NCBI GenBank assembly: GCA_004835665.1
Contig: RBKR01000015.1
Coordinates: forward strand, 868,001-932,000
Direction of reading: 5' to 3'
Source of the DNA: Phoma sp. XZ068
Lineage: Eukaryota; Ascomycota; Dothideomycetes; Pleosporales; Didymellaceae
Length of the DNA: 64,000 nucleotides
Shown: positions 12,117 to 23,300 of the stretch, piece after piece
Position numbering within the stretch: the stretch's first letter is position 1
How the letters are laid out: each line of letters starts with the position of its first letter
Made by a program: the position numbers and the translations under genes
Notes under the pieces: model-generated
Told to the model about the DNA's origin: nothing
The model's input: only the letters and a program-made list of their open reading frames with translations
Databases searched by the model: none

Positions 12117-12467
12117 CTCCGAGGTGTGTGAAGAGTTTTAGTATGGGGGAATGCGCGGCTATATCATCGCAAAGGAAAAGAGAACAAATACGCGCGGAGT
12201 CTATCACGCTGAAGAGGAAATCACTGTGCAAGTTGTCAATTGTCAACGAGCAACCAAGGTTCCGACTGTTTAGCGTTGCGCGTGGGTGTTCCGCGCGGCT
12301 AGTTTTCGCTGGACCCTCGGTATTGGATGAAACGTGGCGCAGGCTGAGAAATCGGCAATTGAATATGCGCCGAAGCATTCCACGTTGAGACGTCGTTGAA
12401 GAGGCTTGTAGGCCATTGCTGTACATGTATACATAGTAATGTGTTCATTCGTCATTCCCGTCACACA
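12117..12467. promoter_or_regulatory. Presumed afg1 promoter and akr1 3' end
   Basis: Both flanking genes run on the minus strand, so this 351-base gap holds the afg1 promoter and the end of the akr1 transcript. No distinct site was identified. Confidence 0.4.
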
Positions 12468-14813
12468 TCAGACTTCCTCCTCCGTACCCACACTCTCGTA
12501 CCTCTCTCCCCCTCCTCTCGCATACCTCATCTTGGGGATATCTTCAACATCATACAACCTCGTGTAATCAACCCTTTCGCCGCCGAGCTTTGCAAACCCA
12601 CCTTCCCTATGTCCAAACACTGGCGCACCATCGCACCAGAAGTCCTTGCAATTCGTAACGATGCCTCGTGAAAAGGGGTTACCACGCCGCTGCCGCTGAG
12701 CACGCCTCTGGTCAGCATTGGAGCCGTGCAGGGCAATGGCGACGAAAGTGTCGAGTCCGAGGAGTCGCTTCCACTGATCCCATAGCGAGTGCTTAGGCTG
12801 CGGCCGTTTGGGAGCATCGCCGGTATCTTGCCCAGACCCAAAGCCATTGGTGGGTGCACTGCCTGCTGGGCCCGTACCCGCTGCATCTCCTGTGACATCC
12901 TGGGAAGTGTCTCCAGTAGTAACAAAAGATGTGACTGCATCAGCGGCAGTGTGCGAATGAAGGTGTCCGCGCATCGACTCGTATGTGGTGAGATTGCGTG
13001 CGATTTGAAGGAGCTGGACGCAGAGAAGCATGGTGACCCATGTTAGCTGGAAGGCCGCCCAGATGGAGAGGACGATGGTGAAAGGGTCTTTGTTGAGGAT
13101 TTCGCAGAGGTCGTCAGAGAGGACATTGCAATCGTCGTCTTTGGATTTGGGGAGGTGATCGAGGTAGGTCCAGGCCAGACGAATCCAAGCGAGGATGCCG
13201 AGTTCCATGAAAACGACGTAGAAGACGAAGTGGCGGTGGTTGTTGTTCGCAACGCAGTTGTTCACCCAGGGGCAGTGACTGTTTCTGTTAGCTATGGAGA
13301 GAACGCCTTTGAAGGGAAACGTACTGGTCACTCTTTGCGACACAGCGCTCGCATCTCTTGCAATGCTTGCTGCGCAGGGGCTTCCTGACCATGCAGTTCA
13401 CGCAAAAGTGGTGTTCGTCGAACTGTCGCAACTCCATCAACTCGTCAATGATGGCTTTGGAAGCGCTTCTGCTCGCCGACTTAGGCACATAGCCAGGGTC
13501 GGAGGACATAGTGAAGAAGTAGAAGTAGGCCGTAAGTCCGTAGCATGCTGCAAAAATAATGTTCGTGAAGAAAGAGTTACGTATCGTTCCTGGTCAAATT
13601 ATTAGGAGGCTTTGCTTGTAATGCGTAGAGATTAGGCTTACCTGGTAGGACTGTCGTGAGCCAGCGCACTCCGACCCAGAACAAGGTGCCTGCAAAGATG
13701 CCGGCCAAGAAGGGCTAGGACAGTCAGCGTCGGCATAACACGATTAATGGGCAAACTCACGCTGTGGTGTATATTCCGCATATTCGATGGCCCCCACTGC
13801 AGCAGCTTCTGAGCAGCCATCTGCATGACATAACTCGAAATCAAAGCCAAGGGCACACCGACAAAGACGGGGTAGTAGCTGACCAGCCACAGGCCCAAGA
13901 GCAGAATCGCAAATGGCCAAAAGAAGATGAACCTCGAGAGGAACCACCGCGTGTCCTTGACGCCGGGGATGGGGAACTCCTTTGGGGTGCCATCAGGCTT
14001 GTAGCCAGCCTCACTCAGGGCCCTGCGCCACTGCCTCGTGGTGTTCATCTCCTCGGCCGTCACAGCGGGCGTCTTGCCGTCATTGTTCTTGGCGAAGCGG
14101 TCCGCGCCGTACTCCAGCAGCTTCTGGATGCTCCCCTGGCTGCCCTTGACGAGGGCCCAGTGCAGCGCGGTGAAGCCCTGGTCGTCGGCAGCATACACGT
14201 TCGCGCCCCAGCGCAGAAACAGATCCACACAAGAGGGATAGCCCTTGTAGGCCGCCCACATGAGCGGGGTGTGGGACTGCGGGTCGGGGATGTCGACGGG
14301 GATGTCTTGGTGCAGGAGGAGCACCAGCTGGTAGACGTTGCCGTCGAGGGTGGCCGAGTGCAGCAGGTTGAAGCCCTGGTCGTCGGTGAGCAGCGGGTCG
14401 GCGCCGTGCTCGAGCAGCAGGTTCACGACGTAGTAGTTGCACTTTTTGGCGGCCCACAGGACGGGCGTCGCGACGGCATCGCCGCCTTTGGCGTTGAGCG
14501 GGGCGCCGGACTGGATGAGGAAGTGGCAGAGGGCGTAGTGGTTGTTGATGGCGGCCCACTGCGAGCAAGTCAGCTATCCGCGCACCCGTGGAGCTCAAGG
14601 GTAACGCACATGCAGCGGCGTGATGCCCTGCTCGTCCGTGTACGTCGCATCGAACTTGCCGCTGTCGAACAGCTTCTGCATGGCCCCAATCTCGCCCAGG
14701 CGCGCCAGCTGCATAATGTCCTCCTCGACCGGCAGGCTGCGCGGCTTGTCGGCCATGTCGTCGAGCTCATGTTCTCGTTGCCCGCTGCTGTCGTCGGCGG
14801 CGGCTGCGGCCAT
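12468..14813 (-). CDS. akr1: Ankyrin-repeat DHHC palmitoyltransferase
   Basis: Five exons (introns 14559-14609, 13715-13760, 13590-13641, 13279-13324) encode 716 residues. Akr1-type enzymes S-palmitoylate proteins at Golgi/endosomal membranes. The N terminus carries about six ankyrin repeats (roughly 45-270: GITPLHWAAINNHYALCHFL, HTPLMWAAYKGY, GFTALHWALVKGS). Hydrophobic segments follow (FIFFWPFAILLLGLWLVSYY and others), then the Cys-rich domain HFCVNCMVRKPLRSKHCKRC and the catalytic motif. The catalytic DHHC is split by the last intron: GAC CA joined to T CAC TGC restores Asp-His-His-Cys-Pro-Trp; reading through would destroy it. Two further membrane segments and a cytosolic tail end the protein. 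The start used is the ATG of MAAAAADD; the frame is open further upstream to an ATG near 15059, but that extension is basic, low in family resemblance and probably leader. Confidence 0.94.
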
Positions 14814-15269
14814 CTCGGGGGTCCGCTTTGGGGGGTCGTCGCTCAGCAACAGGCGAGGGATGCGATATGCGCTCTGAACGTCGTCGGTCGTGTGCGGGAG
14901 GGCGTCTACTGCGCTATGTACATGGCGAGTCTGTCGTATACAAGACCGGTGAGAACGCCTCGCGGGCTGCGCAGACGTCGGGACTCGCGGCGCTGTCAAA
15001 TCGTGAAATGCACCAATGCGTTCATCGGACCCCTGCGTGCTGCGCCTGCCTTTCCGCATCTGTGGCGCGGCCGCGCAAGCGTCGGGATTCGGCTTCTAAT
15101 CACTTCACCATATGCAGAACACCCAAACACAGAGCAGAGGCATGTCCATGCATCGGGCTTGAGGAGCCATGCCTTGTAGTGTGTGCTCTTCCATACGCCT
15201 CTTGTCCGGTGACTTTGGTTCTCCGATGATTATGCGATCAATACCTGCCTTGTCTAGACACATTGGAAA
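14814..15269. promoter_or_regulatory. Presumed akr1 leader and promoter
   Basis: This region lies 5' of akr1. The akr1 frame stays open into it for about 80 codons, without family similarity, so part is likely transcribed leader. Nothing else is seen. Confidence 0.4.
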
Positions 15270-16557
15270 TTATATGCTTTGGATGAACGCTCTAAAAGCC
15301 CTAAAGTCATGTTGAAATAAGTGAAGAAAGGCATACACTTGCTTTGCAGCCTTCTGCAGTATCAATTCCTCACAAAATTCCCCTACCTTGTTCTTTCCTT
15401 CACCCACTCCCTCACCGATCTGATTAAGTGACCATATGCTTTGTGATATTTTACCGTCTGGCAGTCTAAGATCATAATTGAATGAAAGAATTCCTTGTCC
15501 CTCGTCTTCAAGGTATACCTGACAAACAGATGATGCATATCTCGAGGTCAAGCCCGGTCAAAGTATCCACAATACCCCAAATGTCAGTTATCTACGATAA
15601 TTGACCACTGGTGTAAGAGCACTTGACAGTGTTCAAATCTTCATAAATCCTGTACCAACTCCATCAAATTCACCACATGTACCTCCAAATACCTGCTCAT
15701 AGGATCAACTCATGGTTTTAGCACAATAAGAAGTGGGCGGCACAACATGAAGTGTAATCACGTACTCATAATGTCAACATGAAATCTGTCGTGCCTGAAT
15801 GTTTAATTTCGAAAGGATGATGAGAATGCTCTAAAAGTACTGAGATCCAACAAAGACGTTTGCAGATTTGGTATAGAAATTCTGACGTGCTTCCATGTGC
15901 AAAAGAATGATATTTACTGTTGGACCTCTTAGCTCGAATTTCTACTGGATCTTCATAGGAATATTGAATCTACCGAGGGTATTTGCGCACATTATCATGG
16001 AGCGAGATATCCGTGTTGATTTGGCTATGACGGTTGGTCCACATGGATTGCAGATACTTACCTGAATCTGGCAGCGAACACTGAGGGACAGCGGTGATTG
16101 TTCGATGATACATCTCTACCTAGCTTTCATATGATGAAAACAGTAGCATCATGATACTCATGTCTGATCTTCCTTGCCCAGTGATCTACATTGAACCATA
16201 TTTAAACCTACTCAATCTGTTGTGTAAACCCGCAGTCTTCATCATTGTCACCGACTATACAAAACCAACACCATTCTAAGTGTAACTCATACAAAGCAAA
16301 CCCTTCATCAATGGCATACGAATCTTAAACAGCGGACACTCGCTTCGCCTTCATATTCGTCACTTGTCAAGTCCAGACTTATGTCTGCGGGAATGTGCTT
16401 CCAGCCTACTAGTTATCCATTCGAACCAATCATGTCCACCAGCAATGCATATGCTGGCTTCAGAAACAGGTTGAGTGCTACCGCATCGTCTCACTGGCTC
16501 ACAGGCACATAATACAGGGCGATCATATACGACGAGACGCATGCTTTGGGTCCCCAT
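15270..16557 (-). pseudogene. Decayed coding relic, family not identified
   Basis: The minus strand reads as a chain of protein-like blocks that change frame and are cut by stops. From 5' to 3': a frame ending HKSGLDK; an overlapping frame SDEYEGEASVRCLRF; a third with ALYELHLEWCWFCIVGDNDE; then after TAG and TAA stops NVDHWARKIRHEYHDATVF; then a 66-codon block with SEFLYQICKRLCWISVLLE; a block with YEYVITLHVVPP; and a last open block of about 90 codons ending FRAFRAFIQSI. Base composition is more AT-rich than the neighbouring genes. Many breaks are TAG, TAA or TGA, the products expected of C-to-T change at CAG, CAA and CGA, as repeat-induced point mutation would make, but this was not measured. 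It could instead be a fast-evolving gene with introns that I failed to splice. Confidence 0.35.
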
Positions 16558-18900
16558 GTCTGCCGCCTTCCATGCCTATACATGCTCGCCCTTCAAATCG
16601 TCAGACAAAACCTGTATCGGCAGGTAAGACATTTGCCATCGACCCATTATGTGTCACATGTACCCAGCTTCTTCCACGAACGTGCTGAGCAAGGTGTATC
16701 ATGCGCGTCGTACTTAGTGATGCGGAGACCTCCAGGTGTACAACAGCCACCTCATCGTAAGTTGATTACCTCGCGTCAGAGCAAAAGCAATGCAGCGCGC
16801 AAACACCTCGAGCGCACGACCATAGGGCGCGGGCGATCATCTATCCGCGCCGTTTGTGGAAAGCAGACTTGCGCTCCAAGTTTCGAGAGTCGCCGATACG
16901 TTGCATGTGGAAGTACAAGGGGAGAGTACTCTATCACTGCAATACCTTGCTCCATCAGCACAGTGACGCTGGTTTAGTTGCCATGCTATCGTCTTCCATG
17001 CATTTTGAAGCGACGTCATGATGGAGTGGGCGAGTTGACATGTCACATACTTAGTGAAGCACCCTATGTTTCGAAACGCCGCGCCGAAAATACCCAGGCC
17101 TGTCACTTTGCTGCACAACTGACAGGAATCAGCGGTGGTCAACTCCAGATTAAGATCCGCAGCATGTATTGACCGACATGGAAAGACGAGTTAGGAACTG
17201 TACGTATGTGCTGGTGAGGAACCCAAGAAGAGTATTCACAATGGAGATCGGGTTGATTAAGATGGACGATATAGTTGCCACTTGCATACAAGCGAGTCGA
17301 TAATTAGAGATGTTTCGAAACTGACTTGCAGACCCTGCAGTGCAGAGCTTCGACAATGCATGACAGTGCCAATATTTGCTGCTCGTTTCATCCCATTGGT
17401 AAGCATCGACCATCTGAGTGAACGGTTCTTCTGTCAGATGCCTCCCGACAAGGGAAAGAAGGACATGATGCCAGCCTCGTGGTTTTGGTGAGGTCAACCG
17501 GTGAGGCTTAGCGTCTTCGGTCGGGCGTGTTTCAGATGGTGATAGAGCAGATGCAAGGGGCCACATCTTGCAAATCATAATCGATGAGGTGGCCAGAACT
17601 CAAGATCGATCAAGCGACTGCATCTATCTGGTTTGCATGCACCCGAGGATTCCACGAAGCGAACTCTCCAATCTTTGAGGACTGCGCCAAGCGGCGGACA
17701 TGTATACTAGCGAGGTGGCACTATCGAATGGGAGATTACCACGACACGTGATCATGTTGGTGGCATCCGTCCATCCTGTTTACAGGGGCCAGGCTTAGAA
17801 GGAACCGCTTACAGGAGAAGCATATGATGCCAATGGAAGGTTAGGTGCTTGAATCGAGATGAAGCTGTCGCGTGGATGGAAGGTCGAGGCCAAGAATAGA
17901 TATCAAAGAGTGACATTCACGGTTTTGGCTGAAGCTCCCGAAGTGTGAAACGCACTGGGCTCAAAGACCCGAATCTGGTGGAAAGGAGCAGATCTTTCGA
18001 TAAAAACGAGTAGGCTGGCAGCGTGCTAAAGCAGAATCGGCCCCAGGGACTACCGCGGTCGTTGATGAGAAGTCCTCATTCGGATGGCTTGATACCTCGA
18101 GTGCAGAGTGATGGCGGATGAGGCACAGACAAGGAGGTTGTGGTTTAGCCATAAGCGTGGAAGGATACTCTATAGATGGCAAGGGCGGCCAGATGTCGAA
18201 ACTGCCGTCAGCGTTAGGGACAAACCTTACCAGAGAGTCAGAAATGAAGGAGCCGAGCAAAATGTGCGCCGCGCCGAAGTTGGAAGCACTGGAAGGGATT
18301 TCAATAGTCTCATTAACAGCAGCTTGTGTGAAGTCAGCCAAATGGCAGAAAATACGGGCGCCCATGGCAAGGCGTTCGGCAGCACAATACTCAGCGCAGG
18401 CGTGGCTGCAGCTCACTCGAATGGGCTGCAGTGAGATGGATGCCGGCAGCAGGACGGTGCAACCACGGCAGCGCGGGCGGCGTCGACGCACACCTCATCT
18501 GCGAGCTCTGGGATGACATTATTGCAGCAGAGTGGAGGCAATCAAAGGCACACTTGATGAGCAGCCGGCAGGCGGGACGAGAGGAGTGATCGTTGGCCAG
18601 ATGAGGCGTTCATTCGAGCAGCCACAGCGTCCTGGTTCCACCTTCCGAAATGAAAGCTGGACCATGCAGGGCCGCCATGCGCTCGCGGGCGCTGATTGGG
18701 CGCTGGGTTGTTGGATGACCGTGCTGTCACAGACAAGCGACGGGCTGCTCAACACGGCGAGGGCGCCGGTGCGAGCAGCATGCATCAGGTGCGCGCACGA
18801 CGAGAAGGCTGCTGCACTGGGCGGCCGTTAAGGGAGCAGAGAGCACGTTGCGGTCGTCGATGTTGTGCTTTTGGCAGGTGCCGGGACAGGGGTGCGCTTG
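16558..18900. other. Long gene-poor stretch
   Basis: No supported gene is seen in 2.3 kb. A minus frame of about 140 codons (17150-17578) and overlapping frames on both strands at 17961-18500 are open but have no recognised motif. The 17950-18900 part is GC-rich, which lengthens chance frames on both strands. A good intron-like string on the minus strand near 18200 (GTAAGG, then CTAAC, then TATAG about 60 bases on) leaves room for an unrecognised spliced transcript. Confidence 0.4.
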
Positions 18901-20085
18901 TGAATTGATTATCCCCCATGCCTAGCGCGTGAGAGATGCTGGGCAGGCAGGCATTGCAGCCAGAAAGCAATTAACGCGGGCAACTGGAGAGCCGCCCCGG
19001 TGGAGGGACACACGGCAGCCGCAGGCAGATTGGAGGTGCACAAGAAGAGCCCTCTCTCGTCGCCGCTCTGCTCGATGCCCTCTGCTGGTGTGATTGTCTC
19101 TCTGCTTCGTGCCCCCCTCGTGCCTGTGCCCCTAACAGTTCGTGCCTGGCGCGTGAACGTCGCTCCCCCGTCTATTTTTGCGGGCGCTATCGAATGCAAC
19201 AAACACGCCGCCCGCGCCCCGTCCAAGTCGCGGCTATCCCCAATCAAGGCGGATCCGTTTTGCTGGTCCACCGTGGACGGGCAGCGCAGCGACTCGTTCG
19301 GCTCCCCCCTGTCTGGCCAGCCTGACCCGTCGTTTTGCGCCTGGAGCGGCCCTTGTGCGACTGAGTCGCTGACTGCTCTGCTGCTCCTTCTCCACCTGCC
19401 ACTCCGCCGTCCTCGACACCAAACCCCCTCTCCACCCGCCGACAAGCTCTCGACCGTAGTGCGCACTCTGGTCTCGACTACAAGTGTGCATCACCCGCCC
19501 GTGGCTGCCCGTGGAGATCCCCTTCGCAACCACCCGTCCACGCACCGCCCGCCGCCGCCGCCCTTGGGCTTACGCTCCCTTTGCACGATTCTCCGAATCA
19601 CGACCGCTCCTTCCTGAACGCCTTGCCTTCGATTCTTCGTAGCCGCCCCGCAGTAGTCCGCCGTTGTTATCGCCCTCGCCGCCGCCATTCGCTTGCCTGC
19701 ACCCCGTGGAGCGCTTTTCGACGTTGCTCACCCAGCCCTGCACGACACGCAAGCTGCCACGCCGATCAGTAACGTCAACTCCACACCCAGAACGACCACC
19801 GTCGAGGCTTTGTTGCAAGAGCCCGTCTTGTGCGCCACCCGACCGAACGCCTGCTTTGAGCGTCTGCCTTTGCGACAGCCTTTGTTGTCGACGGCCAGCA
19901 CCTCGGCGTGTATCAGACGTGGTTGACAGCCCAAACAACCGGCACAACGGTTTCCTGCGCTTTTCTGGAACTGGTTCATGTCAAACATGACGGCATAGAC
20001 CCACCACGAAAACGGATTCCACTGCGACTGCTACGCCTACCTATACCAAGGCATCAGTCACATTTCTAGCTGCATCGACAGTCTA

Positions 20086-20137
20086 GTGAGTCTGCAGCCA
20101 ACCTGTACTGGACATGCAGAGTGCTAACACATGCCAG
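20086..20137 (+). other. Possible 5' leader intron 1 of msb2
   Basis: A 52-base segment starts GTGAGT, has a CTAAC branch site and ends GCCAG. It matches the length and signals of coding introns in this window and lies in the msb2 leader. Confidence 0.4.
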
Positions 20138-20199
20138 GTCCATTCTTTATAACCATCTTTGACTTTTGTCAAGTACACTCGTTTGATCAAGAACATACC

Positions 20200-20247
20200 G
20201 TAAGCTGCCCGTGCACACTTGCAAGCGTCCGTGTCTCACACTCGCAG
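20200..20247 (+). other. Possible 5' leader intron 2 of msb2
   Basis: A 48-base segment starts GTAAGC and ends CTCGCAG, with CTCAC near the end as a possible branch site. It lies 76 bases before the msb2 start. Confidence 0.35.
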
Positions 20248-20323
20248 GTGCACCGACTTCGTTCGTGCTCTATACCCTCGACATATCTTAATAAGGATCT
20301 AGTGCTTCAAGGTAATCATCAAT

Positions 20324-23300
20324 ATGACGCGCTCGACAACAGTATGGGCCGCCGCCCTGGTCATGGCCAGCATGTCTGGCTCGGGATCCATTGGCACCGT
20401 AGCAGAGGCCATGCCAGCACCGCAGCCACAGCAAACACAAGGCAAACCGCGATACTACTTCCCGCGCCACGTCAAGCGCCAGATCAACCCCGGAGCGGCT
20501 AACATTACCGCACCCGCAACACCATCCTCGTCTGCGACTTCCACATCCTCGAGCTCGAGCAGCTCCAACCTGGAATCGCGCCAGATCCCGAACTTCACAT
20601 CGTGGTTCAACTCTTTGATCAACTCGCAGTCCTCGTCCTCTTCCTCTCCCTCTTCGTCGGACATCTTCTCCACCCAGAGCGAGCAGGAGTCATCGAGCTC
20701 CTCGGCCCAGCCTCAGTCGATCACTGTTACGCAGACACCACAGAGGACCCGGGTTGAAGACGACGGCCCGCTCGGCACAGCCAATGTTCCCGTGCCGCCC
20801 GCCCCTGTGCGTTCATCATCCTCAACTCGTTCATCAGTGGACCCCCCGGCTGCACCATCCACACCGGCATCGTCAAGCTCCCTCATCGAGACCACCCCAG
20901 AGATTGTTCCAAGCCCATCACCTATTGAGTCATCCTCCACGCCAGCTCAGAACACGCCCGTTCCTGAGAGCCCTGCGGCGACAGGCACCCTCCCACCATT
21001 ATCGGAAATTGTACTGCCGACAACCTCCTCCTCGCCCTCTCCTCCCGCGGCTCCCAGCTCTCAGACTCCTTCCGACTCCGAGAATGACAAGCCCAGCAGC
21101 ACTCCGGCCGCCCAGGAGCCTTCAGTCGCACCCACTGGTCTCTTGCCTGGGCTTTCTGAGATTATCCGACCTACTCCATCAAGCACTCCTGAGCCGATTG
21201 TCAGTTCTCAGGCTCCTGTCGAGAGTAAGCCTTCAGCCGCACCCACTGGTCTTTTGCCTGCACTTTCTGAGATTATCCGACCTACTCCATCAAGCACTCC
21301 TGAGCCGATTGTCAGTTCTCAGGCTCCTGTTGAGAGTAAGCCTTCAGTCGCACCCACTGGTCTTTTGCCTGGGCTTTCTGAGATTATTCAACCTACTCCA
21401 TCAAGCACTCCTGAGCCGATTGTCAGTTCTCAGGCTCCTGTCGAGAGTAAGCCTTCAGTCGCACCTACTGGTCTTTTGCCTGGGCTTTCAGAGATTATTC
21501 GACCTACTCCATCAAGCACTCCTGAGCCGATTGTCAGTTCTCAGGCTCCTGTCGAGAGTGAGGCTCCGATCAGCAGCTCTGTTGCGCAGCGCCCCACAGG
21601 TGTCCTGCCTCCATCGTCCGCCATCGTCCAGCCTACACCTTCGAGCGATGTTGTATCAGCGCCTGCCCGCTCGTCTCCTCCTGCCACTGACGCCTCAACG
21701 GGTGTCTTGCCTCCGCTTTCAGAGATTTTGCAGCCCACCCCGTCATCTGTGGCTGAGGAACCAACTCCAACCTCAGGTGGACTCCTGTCCTCCCTTCTAG
21801 GAGGCATCCTTCCATCTAACGGTCTCTTGCCGGGCTCGGACTCCATCCTCCAGCCGACTCAGCCAGCTGCTTCTTCTGACGCACTTACCACGTCTCGCCA
21901 GCAAGCTGCGCCTACTGGCAGTGCCCCAGATGTCGTCCTCTCTCCTACGCCGTCTGCGACTCCCTCGCCAGACGCGCCTTCATCTCTGGTGTCAAGCATC
22001 CTCGGACCCTTCATTATTCCTGGAACGTCGCAGACACCCTCACCAGCGGCATCCTCGGACCCTGTCGATCTTCCTACCTCTGTTGCTTCTACTGGTCTTC
22101 TGCCCGCGCTTTCTGAGATTGTGCAGCCCACTGGCGGTCTCCTTTCATCACTGCTCCAGAACCCCGATCCCACCCCTACATCCGAGGTCGCGTCCACTGG
22201 TCTCCTGCCTCCGGCTTCTGAGATCGTGCAGCCCACTGGCGGTCTCCTTTCATCACTGCTCCAGAACCCCGATCCCACCCCTACATCCGAGGTCGCGTCC
22301 ACTGGTCTCCTGCCTCCGGCTTCTGAGATCGTGCAGCCCACTGGCGGTCTCCTTTCATCACTGCTCCAGAACCCCGATCCCACCCCTACATCCGAGGTCG
22401 CGTCCACTGGTCTCCTGCCTCCGGCTTCTGAGATCGTGCAACCCACCCCGTCTGTTGGCCTTATTCCCTCCCTACTGTCCTCCCTCCTTGGCACCGCAGA
22501 GCCCATTCTTACTTCTGGCATTCTTCCTAGCAGCGGCGTGGTTCCTACTGGTGCCCTTCCCTCGAGCGGTATCATCATTGGAATCACCACTGCACTCGGC
22601 ACAGAGCCAGGGTCTGTATCAGCGACCCCCACAAGCGAAGCTTCGCCGTCAGTGGCCATCCCTACTTCAGAGGGTGTATCTGCCAGCTCCGACCTTATCA
22701 ACCTGCCATCGTTCCTCTCATCGGTAGTGTCTGAGGTTCTACCTACTGGCATCATTCCCAGCTCTGGTGCAGCTAACCCTACTGCTCCCGCATCGGAGTC
22801 TATTACCCCCTTGCCATCGGCTTCAGGCATCCTTCCGTCAGTTGTTCCTTCAGTGATCTCAGAGCTGTCAAGCCTTCTATCGTCGGCAGTCTCCGATCTG
22901 CCCACTGGCTCTGCTCTGCCAAGTGTAGTGTCTAGCCTGGTGTCCAGCGCCGAGTCTGCTTTGGTTACTGGGTCCATCCTGCCAACCGCATCAGTTCCTC
23001 TGCCCATCCCCACCGATCTCAGCAGCCTCGCATCCAGTATCGCGTCCGAATTCTCATCCGGGCTTCTGTCGTCTGGTATCCTGCCTTCCGAAACCGGGTC
23101 AGGCACTATCAGCCTCTCTGTACCTCTTCCCACCCCCACAGAGAGTGCCTCCTTGTCCGCTTCGTCTGGTGTCCTGCCCTCATTCACACTCTCCGGAACA
23201 GATGTGCCTTCTGGCATCATTCCGTCGTCGACTTTGGGCGGCACTGGTGTGTCATCCAGCGCTACCATCTCGCCGAGCGAATCCCTCAGCATCCCCTCGT

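Larger units (their letters stand above)
18901..20323 (+). promoter_or_regulatory. Pyrimidine-rich upstream region and leader of msb2
   Basis: The plus strand upstream of msb2 is rich in C and T from about 19040 to 20000 and holds several short upstream open frames. Long C/T-rich leaders are common ahead of fungal signalling genes. The transcription start cannot be placed from sequence. Two intron-like segments lie near its end and are listed separately. Confidence 0.4.

Noticed and set aside
17961..18516. Overlapping 130-176-codon frames on both strands
   Set aside because: GC-rich sequence makes both strands open at once; neither shows a domain or signal peptide.
19000..19617. 205-codon plus frame upstream of msb2
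   Set aside because: Low-complexity Pro/Ser/Arg composition from a pyrimidine-rich leader, with other frames open in parallel.
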